A stretch of 64,000 nt of DNA from Dastarcus helophoroides (lineage: Eukaryota; Arthropoda; Insecta; Coleoptera; Bothrideridae), in the NCBI GenBank assembly GCA_028583605.1, contig CM053326.1:411912-475911 (forward strand), written 5' to 3'. Positions 11,039 to 23,765 of the stretch are shown here, in pieces (the first letter of the stretch is position 1; the number at the start of each line of letters is the position of its first letter). The notes beneath the pieces are model-generated. The model searched no databases, had not been told where the DNA came from, and worked only from the letters and a program-made list of their open reading frames with translations. Position numbers and translations under genes: made by a program.

Positions 11039-12419
11039 TGTCAGCTAATCATGAGATTATTCAACCATGTGATTAATTATTCATTAACATTTACAACTTT
11101 TGCGTATAATACCCTCTTATTATTATCTAAATTTAAAATAATTTGGGCGAACATTGAAAATTATTTTACTATTAATTTATTATGTATGCTTTACGAGTTG
11201 CTGTAGAGCAGTATAAAATAATGAAAGCAAACAGAGAAAACGGAGAATCATCCCGAATCATATGACGTTTCTAATCCGCTATATAGTGGTAATATAAGAG
11301 CATAGTTTAGCTTCCCAAACAATTACGGGATGTTCTCGCATTAATCCTGAATTATTAATGATGCTTCGTACTTACCCGTTAAATTAGTTGTAGAGTTGGC
11401 GAAAGCTTTATTGACCTTGTACGTGTCGGAGGTCATGACGGAAACTTTGATATTAGAATTTCATAGGTCCTTGGTATTTGAAGTTTCCCCCCCTAGTGAA
11501 GGTGTGTAGAAAAGGTAATATATAACTTAGTCTGGCGACAAGAGGATTTATAGGAATTCCCTCATGAAACACAAACAAGAGAAGATAAATTTCCTTAGGC
11601 TCGACATTGCCAAGTAACTTCCGTGTATTTTCCTGACGAATCTGGCTTTCCAGGCAAGTTAGGTTCATGAAATTTTGAAGGATTATGCTACGGGTTAAAA
11701 ATTTAGACTGACGGAGTTACGAAAATGTATGAATAATTTGCTACATTATTCATGCCTTCTTTATATGTAGTTGTAAATGTGTCTTGATTTTGTTAGAAAG
11801 CAAGCTCATCCATGTAAATGATGTAATTCATCTAATAAGGTACTTTGTTGTTTTGAAGGATTTGCTTAACGACTTAAATTTTATCTAAAAATATGCTCGT
11901 TAGCTACATATTATACTGGAAGTCGCCAACTAAACATGGATAACACAAATTCTGAAGCCTTAATTTGAAATGTTAGACAAGATAAGGATATCAAGTAAAT
12001 AAAAATGTTCAGGGTTTAATTTTTTAACTTTATAGCACGCCAAGAGCGACATCACAGGATTATTATACATATAGCAATAAAAATTAATCTGTAACTCGAA
12101 TAAGGCTGAGTAACAAGTGACATCACTCTGTTATTATTTTCATCAGGATTTGTACAATCGTTACGTTTGTGATGACATATATGTATAGGGGGACACCGCA
12201 GTAATATTTGTGAGGACCCAAAAGGACGAGATGATGCAGACGATGATCATCGTAAAATCGATTGTAAAAGCAAAAACAAATTAAACAAGTAAAAGCAGTA
12301 TTTTTCAAAAAAAAGTTGCAGAATCTCATGCAATGATTTTTTGAAAGGCAGATTTCAGAAAAGTTACTTTAGTTTCCAATGGTACCCAACTTTGCTTAGA
12401 TGAATTTCGAAGTGTCTGT
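11039..12419. other. No gene recognised
   Basis: Apparently unique A/T-rich sequence. The minus frames at 11453-11668 (71 aa) and 12123-12329 (68 aa) are within the size expected by chance and match nothing I know. Confidence 0.5.
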
Positions 12420-12893
12420 CTCGGGCTCTTTATGTGCAACTTCTGCCTACCCTCCAAACCTCACCGTGTTCTTTTGCTTGGGCTATCAGTATCTCATCCT
12501 GGAACTGCTTTTCGCATTACTTGGGGATAAGAGACCTTTTCCTTAATTGGAGCTACTATTGTCTCCCTCAATGGTTTCCTTCTCTGACATGTTGAAGTAT
12601 ATAAAGAAGGTAATATTCTCCTCAGCTTTCCTCGTTCTTCAGCACTTTTGTGACAACGTTGTCTGGTGTTATCTCTCTTCCCGCCTTTCCATTTCTGCTC
12701 TTACCTCTATCCATTGAACACATCTGAAAACCGTGTGGTCAGTGGTGTCTATATCCTTGCAGCAGAAACATATGTCTGAGACTCTCAGTTCGAATCTTTT
12801 AAAATATGCTTGAAGCATCCATGGCCACTTAATACTTGGGTAACGTAGTAGTTTAGTTCTCTGTGCCTTCTATTTATCCATCTCTCCAGGTCG
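12420..12893 (-). pseudogene. C-terminal fragment of an R1/I-type non-LTR retrotransposon ORF2
   Basis: The minus strand reads INDLERWINRRHRELNYY, VTQVLSGHGCFKHIL, and after a frame shift near 12813, YFKRFELRVSDICFCCKDID then TTDHTVFRCVQWIEVRAEME. The pattern C-x2-C...H...C in ICFCC...DH...FRC is the cysteine/histidine knuckle at the C-terminus of R1- and related non-LTR ORF2 proteins. ITPDNVVTKVLKNEES follows with TGG changed to TGA. The conserved frame ends near 12568, leaving about 150 bp of likely 3' UTR. The 5' edge (12893) abuts the TATC microsatellite, so the RT domain is missing. Confidence 0.8.
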
Positions 12894-12897
12894 TTGA

Positions 12898-14336
<1,439 letters not shown>

Positions 14337-15010
14337 AATAAAATCTCCAAAAGTAAAACGAATTAGGAAAAAAAAAGAAGAAAATGATAAATATTGCGAG
14401 AAAAATCTGGTAGAAATTCGAAATATCTCAGACACAATTTTGTTCAATTTTAAAAATAAAATGTGCAAATTTTGAGAAAAAGTCGAAGTTTTCCGGTTGA
14501 ATATTTATTTTTTCTTGAATGTTTAAGTCAGATATAGACATGTGTCCCACTAGATGTCAGAAAATGTCGGACATTGTGAAAAATTTAAACATTTTAACAA
14601 ACAAATTGGAATTTTCAAAAAATTGGATATAAAAAATCCCGAAAACTTTGAAATCTCCAAAAAAAATGTTTGTCTTTTGACAAAATTTCAGAATTTTCAA
14701 AAAAACTTTTTCTGCAGTTTTATCAAAGGATCGACTAAATTTTAAGGAAAAAGCAATTCGAAATTTACAGCAATTCGGATTCTAAAAACGTGAAATTCTC
14801 AAAAAGTTCGAATTTTGAAAAATGGAAATTTTGGAGAAAAAAGAAACGAAAAATTTTGAGATAAAAATTCAAGATATTAAAGAAATTAGATTTTGATAAG
14901 AAATATGTCGAATTTTAATAAAAAATTTCGAAATAATAAACAAATTTAAAAATAATGGAAGTTTTAAGAAAAAAGTCAATATTTCGATCGAATTTCAAAA
15001 TTTCACGAAA
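14337..15010 (+). repeat. A/T-rich quasi-repeat, purine-rich plus strand
   Basis: Irregular GTCGAAATTTTGA/GAAAAAA phrases, the same style as 1250-3210. Confidence 0.65.
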
Positions 15011-15148
15011 ACAAATTTTCAATCTTTGAACTAATAAGATTAAATTCCTCACCTAGCGCCCATGTTAATGTTAATGTATTGTAACGCAATGTAAATGGAT
15101 GAAATAGGATTTAGAATAGAATTGTAGAATTTAGTAAATAAAAAAAGT

Positions 15149-15222
15149 TTCTAGAAGGTTCTGATAAGGGGAAAGCGGCCGCGATAACGAAACAAACGGC
15201 AGATAAGCGTTCCAGAAATTTC
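15149..15222 (+). promoter_or_regulatory. Heat-shock-element-like arrays in LTR U3
   Basis: Two perfect three-unit arrays: TTCnnGAAnnTTC at 15149-15161 and at 15210-15222. They lie about 55-130 bp upstream of the TATA box, typical spacing for HSF-responsive promoters. The binding function is inferred. Confidence 0.55.
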
Positions 15223-15274
15223 GGCATTCGATAAGCCTTATCTGCCGAAAATTCTGGAAGCCGGGGGCCAAAAC

Positions 15275-15282
15275 TATAAAAA
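15275..15282 (+). promoter_or_regulatory. TATA box of LTR promoter
   Basis: TATAAAAA followed by AGTCAGTCAGT about 30 bp on, a plausible initiator, with AATAAA at 15397. It fixes the sense strand of the family. Confidence 0.6.
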
Positions 15283-15471
15283 GGCGGTCAGCTTTCCCTC
15301 GAGTCAGTCAGTTAGAGTCAGTGTAATTAGTGAGTTAGTAGAAGTCAATAATAAGTGAGTTAATTGTCAATTGTGGTGATCCAAGTTGAGTTCAGTAATA
15401 AAGTGGGTCTTATTCGATAAGTGTAATCAATTCGAACCGATAAGCCCGTAACAGTATTTTATCTATTATAT

Positions 15472-15815
15472 TGTTACGGGCTTTATCGGTTCGAATTGAT
15501 TCACACGTGAATTGAAAATAAGACTCACTTTATTACCAGACTAAACTCGGAACACTACAACTGAATAATGAACTCACTTATTTGCTTCTAACTACTAACT
15601 CATTAATTACACTGACTGACTCGAGGGAAAGCTGACCGCCTTATATAGTTTTGGCATCCAGGTTCTAGAACAATCCGGCAGATAAGACGTATCTGCCGTT
15701 TGCTTCGTTGTCGCGGTCGCTTTCCCCTTATCAAATCATTCTAGAAACTTTTCTTATGTACTAAATTCTACAATTCTATTCTAAATTCTATTCTATCTAT
15801 TTATATTGCGTTACA
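15472..15815 (-). mobile_element. Solo LTR, family A, second of a head-to-head pair
   Basis: Minus-sense copy flanked by exact ATAT (15468-15471, 15816-15819). Its U5 end faces the U5 end of the preceding LTR. Its middle is shortened: the section holding the second heat-shock array is reduced to GATAAGACGTATCTGCC. Confidence 0.82.
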
Positions 15816-15877
15816 ATATTATTAACTTTTTGTTTTGTAGAAAGGAACCACAGCATTTGGAAGTATTCTGCACTTAC

Positions 15878-16018
15878 GTACTCACTCAATTCGTTTATTT
15901 GATTGGTTATTTTGTTGTTAGATACTAAAGTGAGGTTTGGTCTTTTTTTTTCAACAAAGAATATGAATTCTTCTGAACTACATGCTAAAAAACCAATAAT
16001 TTGTTGCTTGGTTCCTTT
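15878..16018 (-). CDS. Candidate internal exon, unrecognised (low confidence)
   Basis: On the minus strand an open frame (KGTKQQIIGFLACSSEEF ... NKITNQINELSEY) is bounded upstream by TTTTGCAG (acceptor) and downstream by GTAAGT (donor, complement of 15872-15877). The composition is protein-like, but a frame of this size can occur by chance in this AT-rich sequence. No neighbouring exon could be joined to it. If real, it is one internal exon of a minus-strand host gene with long introns. Confidence 0.22.
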
Positions 16019-17247
16019 CTGCAAAAGTCACAAAATTTTAAAGCCTTAGCAATTTTGCAAAATGTTTTCAAAATTTACTTTAAGTTTACTGAAGCCTACT
16101 TCTAGCAGTTCAAAGTTTATTTGCCCAATTTTATTCATTAATTGAATAGATTTTAGTTCAATCCAAACCTTGCTACTTATTACTCACATGTATGTGGGAA
16201 TAATGATTGCTAATCACAGCTATGATATTATTACTATAGAATTGTTAAATGCTTTCTTGCACTAACAAAGTGCCATAGCCTAGTAAGACTTCAATTATTA
16301 AGTACCCATCAAAAAATATTGTAAATATAGCGGAAATATGCATCATTAGATGCATACAATCCGGTCTCTAATTCGACTAATATTTGTAAGACAGAGAAAT
16401 GAAAAATTTTTGCTGCAGAATCAATTTCGTGTAAAGGATGCCCAAATCACTGAAGTGTTTCAAAATGAAAATATAACCTACCTCCTCAGTTTTATGCAAT
16501 GCAACTGACATTTCCAGATAAAGCATTTTATTTCACGTCAAAAATAAACAAGAGATCATTCCACAACGTTGTATGTGAAAATATCATTTCAAATGGGAAA
16601 TCTCAAACGGAAACTTTTCTAGATTTAAGACGCGCTTTTTGTTTTCTGCGGTTCAGTTGAAACGGTGGAAATACAATTTCTCGGAAACAGGAAATACATG
16701 TAATTTTTATCAGCGTAACAAAATGCCATGGTTTTTAAATTGTAATCCTTTGGATCTGGGGAGTTTCGTGATGTTATTATAAATTTAGGTGCTTTACTTA
16801 GTGCACAGTCAGTTGATCCATCAGCTAATAATATATTTAGAAATTATGAACGTTGATTACGTCCTTTTGCGTGGAATTTGTAGGTTTAATACGAAAAGTT
16901 TTATTTTATACTGGTAAATTCACCTTCGTCGAACTACCAATAATTTGAATAATAGGTAATTATGGTTTATTGGTTTTTAGATTAACACGTTGCGTACTTT
17001 ATCTGTTTCGAGGTTATATTTATATAAAACAAATCCATTATATTTAACGCGAGTGCAAAGCTCGGTTGATATCCCATTAATTTTGGCATTTTTATTGAGC
17101 ATATTTCTCTTTTATTAGCAATTTACCGCCATCCATTAATGTTAGTTTTATAGGAATATAGAAAGTACCGCTTAAAATATGGGCTAGACAGAAAACTGTA
17201 ATAAGGACTTCTTATTTTAGTGAAATAATATACGGTAAATTACAAAA
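16019..17247. other. No gene recognised
   Basis: Apparently unique, moderately A/T-rich sequence with the least repeat content in the first half of the window. No frame or RNA gene was supported. Confidence 0.5.
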
Positions 17248-17251
17248 ATAT

Positions 17252-17579
17252 TGTAACAAAATGTAATTATAGAATTTACTAAGGAATATTTCTACAAAAA
17301 TTTGATAATTAGAAGCGGCCGTGATAATGAATCAAACGGAAGATAAGTGCTTCAGAAATGTCCGCAAACGATGTATGTTCCTTCTAGAAACCGGAACTGG
17401 ATCTATAAATAAGCGGTCGGCTTTCCCCCAGGAGTCAATGAATAAGTCAGTTAATTAAACAGTGTTAGTGAGTTAATTAGTCAGTTGGTCAGTTAGGTGA
17501 ATTACAATTGTAGTGTTCCGTTGAAAATAAAGTGGTTGCAATTCACTCAATTTCAGTTTCAAACCGATAACGCGCAACA
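17252..17579 (+). mobile_element. Solo LTR, family A (diverged), head-to-head pair
   Basis: Plus-sense, TGTAACAAAATG...GCGCAACA, with ATAT at both sides (17248-17251, 17580-17583). More mutated than its partner. AAGCGGCCG and GAAAATAAAGTGG (polyadenylation signal) remain visible. Confidence 0.75.
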
Positions 17580-17583
17580 ATAT

Positions 17584-17953
17584 TGTTACGGGCTTATCGG
17601 TTCGATTGATTACACGTGTGAATTACACCACTTTATTAGCAAATTAACTCGGCACACTTCAACTGAATAGTAACTCACTACTTATTTACTAATTGCTTAC
17701 CCACTAACTACACTGACTTCTGACTGACTCGAGGGAAAGCTGACCGCCTTTTATAGTTTTGGCCCCCGGCTTCTAGAACTTTTCGGCCGATAAGGCTTAT
17801 CGTTCCCGAAATTTCTGGAACGCTTATTTGCCATTTGTTTCGTTATCGTGGCCGCTTTTTCCCTTATCAGATCCTTCTAGAAACTTTATTTTTTATTTAC
17901 TAAATTATACAATTCTATTCTAAATTCTATTCCATCTATTTACATTGCGTTAA
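17584..17953 (-). mobile_element. Solo LTR, family A, head-to-head pair
   Basis: Minus-sense. It shares the single ATAT at 17580-17583 with the preceding LTR, making a near-perfect palindrome at the joint (AACAATATTGTT). Its outer end is damaged (GCGTTAAGG instead of GCGTTACA), so no second duplication is visible. Confidence 0.78.
17803..17820 (-). promoter_or_regulatory. Perfect four-unit heat-shock-element-like array
   Basis: TTC (17803) cc GAA (17808) at TTC (17813) tg GAA (17818) matches TTCnnGAAnnTTCnnGAA with no deviation. Another perfect four-unit array is at 62207-62224, and a three-unit one at 43245-43257. HSF binding is inferred. Confidence 0.6.
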
Positions 17954-18124
17954 GGTAAAAAGATAGAAAAAAGTAGAAATGTAAAAATTAACCAATAGTT
18001 TATTAGGTTGGAAGGAAAGAAGTTGAAACACAACCGATCATGTAATAAATATTTCGACTTTTTTTGAGAATTTCGACTTTTTGATGGTTTCAACAGTTTT
18101 TCAAATTTTTTTGAAGAACTCTTA

Positions 18125-18925
18125 AATTGAAATACAAATTTTGTCCCCTGAAGATTAAGAAACAGAACAGAGGTTGCTCTAACGCGTTTCGGTAGTCCAA
18201 GCTACCATCTTCAGAGGTTATTCTTCCAAGCTTGGCTATCGAAACGCGTTAGAGCAACCTTTTTTGTGTTTTTTAATCTTTCTTGGTTTCAGGGGATAAG
18301 ATTTATATTTCAATTTTTGAAGAATTCTACTTTTTTTTTCGTGGAACGAACTGGTCTTTGGTTATCTCTTTGAAGACGATAGCTTGGCTATCGAAACGCA
18401 TTGGAGCAACCTTTTTTGTATTTTTTAATCTTTCTTGATTTCAGGGGATAAGATTTATATTTCAATTTTTGAAGAATTCTACTTTTTTTTTCGTGGAACG
18501 AACTGGTCTTTGGTTATCTCTTTGAAGACGATAGCTTGGCTATCGAAACGCATTGGAGCAACCTTTTTTGTATTTTTTAATCTTTCTTGATTTCAGGGGA
18601 TAAGATTTATATTTCACTTTTTGAATAATTCAACTTTTTTTTTGTGGAACGAACTGGTCTTTGGTTATCTCTTTGAAAACGATAACTTGGCTATCGAAAC
18701 GCGTTGAAGCAACCTTTTTTGTATTTTTTAATCTTTCTTGGTTTCAGGGGACAAGATTTGTATTTCAATTTTTGAATAATTCTACTTTTTTTTGTGGAAC
18801 GAACTGGTTCTTTGTTATCTTTCTGAAGACGGTAGCTTGGCTATCGAAACGCGTTGGAGCAACCTTTGTTGTATTTTTTAATCTTTCTTGGTTTCAGGGG
18901 TATTTCAAATTTGGAATTTTTGAAT
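18125..18925 (+). repeat. Family B: inverted copy followed by a tandem array of ~152-bp units with hammerhead-like motif
   Basis: A minus-sense arm (18125-18215) faces a plus-sense array. The marker GAAACG recurs at 18241, 18393, 18545, 18696 and 18846, so the period is 150-152 bp across five units. Each unit contains CTTTGAAGA/GATAGCTTGGCTATC/GAAAC, then AATCTTTCTTGGTTTCAGGG, then GTGGAACGAACTGGTC. Tandem repeats carrying a hammerhead-like core recall the ribozyme satellites known in other animals. In this array the core is changed (UUGAAGA for CUGAAGA) and carries an extra base. The open frame at 18661-18933 is a by-product. Confidence 0.85.
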
Positions 18926-18929
18926 ATTT

Positions 18930-21265
18930 TTAATTTCTACTTTTTTTAGAATAAAAACAGAATTTTGACAATAAAGTCGTCATTTCTAAAGAGAATAATT
19001 CCCAAACACTCACTTTAATAGAAGTCGAAATTTTAAGAAAATCGCCGTTAAAATAAAAACAAAGTCCTTCAGAAAATATGGAAATTTAAAAAAAAGGGTA
19101 TATTTTTAAAGATTAAGTGAAAACAATGTTGGTATTCGAAAAACTCCAATTTTGAGAAAAAATCGCAATTTACAAACATATTTTTTTGACATTTCTTTTT
19201 TATTTTATTTAAAATTTGACATAATATCTAAATTTCTGTAAACAAATTGAATTTACAAGAAACCTTTTTTTAGAATTTAATTCGAAATAAAAGTTGAAAT
19301 TTCGAGAAAAAACCTAATATTGAAAAAAAGAGATTTCGCAAAAAATGAATTTGTCAAGAGCCCCCAAAAAGGGTAAAATAAAAAAAAATGTTGAATTTCG
19401 ACGATAGATTGAAATCCAGAACATAAATTTAAAACCTAAAACTTTTAGACAAATTTAAATTTTGTGAAAAATTGTAAAATTTTGAAGAGAAAAATTGAAA
19501 AAAATTGAAAGCTCAGGAAAATTGTCGAACTTTTAAAAAGCCGAAGTGTTTTAGAGAAAGAAGGAAATAAAAAAAATTGCATTTTCCCAAAGAAAGTTAA
19601 ATTTTCAGAATTTTGAAATTTCGAGAGAAGAATTTGAAATGTTATCAACAATTTCTTGTGTTTTAATTGAAATATAGAAAGTATTGTCGATTTTCAGATA
19701 AACACACTTTTTTCTACAGTCAATCCAAATATTTATGAAACTGAAAACTGCGTTGATAATGTCAGAGATAAAAAGCATTCGTTCGAAATTGGCAATGAGT
19801 CGATGACTAACACAGTTTATAGAGGTCGCCTGCGTGCAATTTAATAAACTAGTGCTAACTCCGAAAATATTCATCTAAATGAAATAGTCCAAAAGACATT
19901 TGATCTGCATTCTATCCTTCAGCTAGTTCAAGTTTTTTATTTGAAAAAAATTATCACTATGTGAATCACTATTGGAATGCAACCACTTATTATTCCATAC
20001 AATATTTTTTTAAAAATCAATCTTGTCCCCTGAAACCAAGAAAGATAAAAAACCATAACAAAGGTTGCTCTGAACTTTTTCAAAAAGTCAAACAATAAAT
20101 TCGTCGAATTTTGAAAGTCTAAAGAACTACAAATGTTCAGATAAATTCGAATTTTGACAGAATTGGTAAAATAATTTCGAAAGAGCAGACAATGTTGATA
20201 CAACATCCAGTTTCGAAAAAAATGTTGAACTTTAAAGAAAGGTCACATTTTAAGACAGAAGATTAAATTTTGAGATGACGTCAAACATTTTGAAAATTCA
20301 CGAATTTCGTCAAAAAAATCTTGGCTTTCAGAAACAATAAAATGTAGAATGAAACTTCCAGTTTCAGAAAAAGTATTGAAGTTTAAAAGAAAGTCAAAAT
20401 TTTTCAGAGAAAATCAATTTAAAAAAAATAAATTTTGAGATTTCAAAAAAAGACGAATTTAGTTCGAAATAAAAGTTGACATTTCCAGAAAAAACCGAAT
20501 TTTGAAGAAAGAGATTTCGAAAAAAATAAATTTGTCGAAAGTTTCCAAAAAAGTGTTGAAGTGTTGAAGGTCAAAATTTCCCAGAGAAATCGAAATTTTG
20601 GGATTAAATCAAATGTTTTGAAGATATAAAGATAAATTTTGTCGAAAAAATCGCAGTTTGCAGAAACAATAAAATGTCTAATTTTAAAAATCTAAATTTC
20701 GAAAAAAAAAACAGAATTTTGCGAAAAAAGTCCAAATTTGTTGAAAATAAATAAAAGTTTAAATATTTAGTAAAAGTCAATATTTGTGTAAAATGGCTAA
20801 ATATGGATAAAGGACGAATTTTAAAAAGAATATAGAAATTTCGAGAAAAGTGTTGAAGTGTTGAAGGTCAAAATTTCCCAGAGAAATCAAAATTTTGAGA
20901 TCAAATCAAATATTTTGAAGATATACAGACAAATTTCGTCGAAAAAATCACAGTTTGCAGAAACAATAAAATGTCGAACTTCACAAGTCGAAATTTCGAA
21001 AAAAAAAAAAAGAATTTTGCGAAAAAAGTCCAAATTTGTAGAAAATAAATAAAAGTTTAAATGTTTAGCAAAAGCCAATTTTGGGGAAAATGCTGAAATT
21101 TGGTAAAAGGACGAATGTGAAAAAGAATGTAGAAAGTTCAATAAAAAAGCTGCAATTTAGAACAAAGTCGAAAAAATGTATTTTCGGGGAAAAAGGTTTG
21201 AGAATAGATCTAAATTTCGAAAAAAGAACACTTCAAAGGTCGAATTTTAGCGAAAAAATTTGTTG
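18930..21265 (+). repeat. A/T-rich quasi-repeat, purine-rich plus strand
   Basis: Long tract of GTCGAAATTT/AAAAAAG phrases with a family B fragment at about 20020-20075. It includes the 297-bp duplication 20551-21144. Interrupted around 19650-19950 by sequence of ordinary composition. Confidence 0.68.
20551..21144. repeat. 297-bp direct tandem duplication
   Basis: Unit 1 (20551-20847) and unit 2 (20848-21144) share GTGTTGAAGTGTTGAAGGTC at their starts, and CAGTTTGCAGAAACAATAAA and GCGAAAAAAGTCCAAATTTG inside. They lie within the quasi-repeat. Confidence 0.85.
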
Positions 21266-21267
21266 GA

Positions 21268-22188
21268 ATCTAACAAGAAAAGGACGCGAAATGTCCGACG
21301 CCGATTTTGCTCATTTTTGGATATGTTTTAGAGGACCAAAATCTTAGAGACACGTATTTTTTTTATCGGCTGATAAACGGTTTTAAGGGTAGTTTTATCT
21401 CCTCAAAGTTGCAGATTTTGCTGTTTCTTACATACCAAAAATGATATTCGAGTCGTTTCCTTTTCCAAAAGTTTTGTTTTGACGAGAAATAAAAGAAAAA
21501 AATTTTTCAAAATTTTCCCACTTCCCTCATGGGAGCAAACTACCCCATTTAGAAGTTTTTTAATCATAGAAGTGGTAATTACGGCAGTAAAATTTTGAAA
21601 AAAATATATGTTATTTTATACATCAACACTGATTTTACCTGTTTTTGGATTTTGTCGAAAAAAATTTTTTTGGGCGTAAACACCACTTACACGAATACGT
21701 ATATGATAAAATGTATTTTTATGATTTTTGTTTTATTTTTTTCCTGATAGTGTAAGTGGTGTTTACCCCCAATAAATTTTTTTTCGACAAAATCAAAAAA
21801 CAGGTAAAATTAGTTTTGGTGTATAAAATAACATATATTTTTTTTCAAAATTTTGCTGCCGTAATTACCATGTTTATGATTAAAAATTTTCTAAACGAGG
21901 TAGTTTGCCCCCATGAGGGGGGTGGGAAAATTTGGAAATTTTTTTTTCTTTTATTTCTCGTCAAAACAAAACTTTTGAAAAAAGAAAAGACTCGAATATC
22001 ATTTTTGGAATTCGAGAAACAACAAAATCTATATTTTTTCCCCCAACTTTAAGGGGGTAAAACTACCCTTAAAACCATTTATCAGCCGATAAAAAAAAAT
22101 ACGTGTCTCTTAGATTTTGATCCTTCAAAACATATCCAAAAATTAGCAAAATCGGCCCCGGACACTTCGCGACCTTTTCTTGTAAGTT
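21268..22188. repeat. Foldback repeat with ~415-bp inverted arms
   Basis: The left arm (21268-21683) and right arm (21756-22188) are inverted copies. Paired landmarks: AACAAGAAAAGG at 21272 with CCTTTTCTTGT at 22173, TTATCGGCTGATAAACGGTT with AACCATTTATCAGCCGATAA, and TAAACACCACTTACAC with GTGTAAGTGGTGTTTA. The spacer is about 70 bp. No transposase and no obvious target duplication. Confidence 0.85.
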
Positions 22189-22189
22189 C

Positions 22190-22775
22190 AAAATAATGTT
22201 CTGCACGTTTCTCAAAATTTCGAGTTTATTTAACTGTAAGCCTATAGATACGACAATTCGTATAAACTCAATTTTCAATTTTCTCCCGAGATTGGAACAT
22301 TTACCGTTGCCGTTTTACTTTTCTAACAGGAAAACGAATTATTCTCGATTCAAATTGAGGTAATAACTTCTGAAATGCAAGCAATTTATGTAAATTTCCA
22401 GATATGGCTTTTATTGGCGAGGAAATCAATTTGCAAATTCCAGAAAAAGTACGGATTCCTAGTTCGTCAGAGAATAGGCGGAGAGGGAGAAATATTGAAT
22501 AATATTAATTTCACTCGCGCTAGATGTAAACTGTAATTGCTTCGTATTTAACTTCCAACTTCAAAGGGTCGCTTCGTTTGGATGGATTTTGTGCGATAAA
22601 ATACCTGATATAATGATGTAGAATATGATGAAAATATTCATCTAACTTTTTTCGGTGATTTTTTTAACAAAACCAAACTTAATATGAGAAGTTCAAGCTT
22701 CATAAATATGAAATAAGAATTTATTTTTAGCCTTAGAGAGAAATAGAAACGTTTTGATCAAATTTTGTTTTATGT
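22190..22775. other. No gene recognised
   Basis: Apparently unique sequence with no supported feature. Confidence 0.5.
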
Positions 22776-23240
22776 TTCAAGTTTAATCCACTCGCAAGGG
22801 GTAACCCCATTATGCTTTCAAAACACTGCGAGTAGGATGCGGAAACAAGGATAGATGGCGATGAACCGCCATCTTAAACGATGATAGGTTGTAATTTTTG
22901 CCTTCTTAATCAAGGAGAGGTTGTCATTTTTGGGAAAAATTCCTTTCGGTAACGAGTTCCATAATTTGAAAAATCTGTAGAAAAAAAGAGTCTCCGTAGA
23001 TAGAAGACTTTATTGGATCAAACTGGATTGCACAGGAATTTAGATAGATAGGTGGCGATGAACCGTCTTCAAAACAAGGATAGGTTGTAATTTTTGGGGA
23101 AAATTCCTTTCGGTGACAAGTTCCATAACTTGGAAGTTCTATAGAAAAAAAGTCTCCGCTGTCTCCTCACTGTGTCAAGCTGGACCGCACAGGAATTTGC
23201 TGCCTCCGACTGTCTAGTACGCCTCAAGAGTATTGCCCTT
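22776..23240 (-). pseudogene. 3' tail of a jockey-like retrotransposon with duplicated C-terminus
   Basis: The minus strand shows ANSCAVQLDT-like text (SKFLCNPV in the second unit), FFYRTSKLWNL and SPKGIFPKNYNLS, matching the end of the RT protein of the jockey element at 31388-34325. The C-terminal stretch occurs twice in tandem about 165 bp apart, with scattered stops. The end GGGTTACCCCTTGCGAGTGG is shared with 27455-27490. Heavily 5'-truncated. Confidence 0.7.
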
Positions 23241-23309
23241 GGGGGATCAATCCTATTAGTTTTAGTTTCAACATAGGTTGCTTTATTAAACAGTGTAGCA
23301 CATAGGAAC

Positions 23310-23765
23310 TAAATGTTTTTTTTTAACCAATTATACGCTACTATCCCAATTATTCAAATTCATCATTTCGACTTTTTTGGAAATGTTAGCCTTTCTGACA
23401 ATCAGGACTTTTTTAAAATTTCGATTTTCATAGATTTCGGATTTTTTCAAACACTTGACAATGTGTCTTTTGAAAACAATATTTTCAGAAAATTTCAAGA
23501 AAAAAATTTCCTGTCAATTTTAAAATTTTCAAAGTTCAGTTAAAGTAGAAATTCCGAGAGGAATTCTTTTGTGTATTATAACTTTTTCTCTAAATTGACT
23601 TATTTTAAAAATTACAAGATTTTTCTCAATTTTTAAAAAGTTTCACTTCTTGGAAACTCCGACATTTTCCAAAATATTTTTATTTTCAGTTCGATTTTTT
23701 CAATTTTTCTCAAAGTTACGCCCTTTTTGAAATTTCAACTTTATTATGAAAACTCGAATGCCCCA
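23310..23765 (-). repeat. A/T-rich quasi-repeat, pyrimidine-rich plus strand
   Basis: Same phrases as 1250-3210 but inverted (TTTTTCAAAATTTCGAC). Confidence 0.6.

Larger units (their letters stand above)
15080..15453 (+). mobile_element. Solo LTR, family A, first of a head-to-head pair
   Basis: The best-preserved plus-sense copy. It is flanked by exact GTAT duplications (15076-15079, 15454-15457). Landmarks: TTCtaGAAggTTC (15149-15161), AAGCGGCCGC, TTCcaGAAatTTC (15210-15222), TATAAAAA (15275-15282), AATAAA (15397-15402), terminal CCCGTAACA. Five GATAAG motifs are spread along it. No internal retroelement sequence adjoins either end. The next LTR starts 18 bp downstream in reverse. Confidence 0.85.

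Noticed and set aside
18125..18925. CRISPR-like array
   Set aside because: Units are 150-152 bp with near-identical content, no short repeats alternating with unique spacers, and the setting is eukaryotic.
18661..18933. 90-codon frame with internal repeats
   Set aside because: Translation of the 152-bp family B tandem units.
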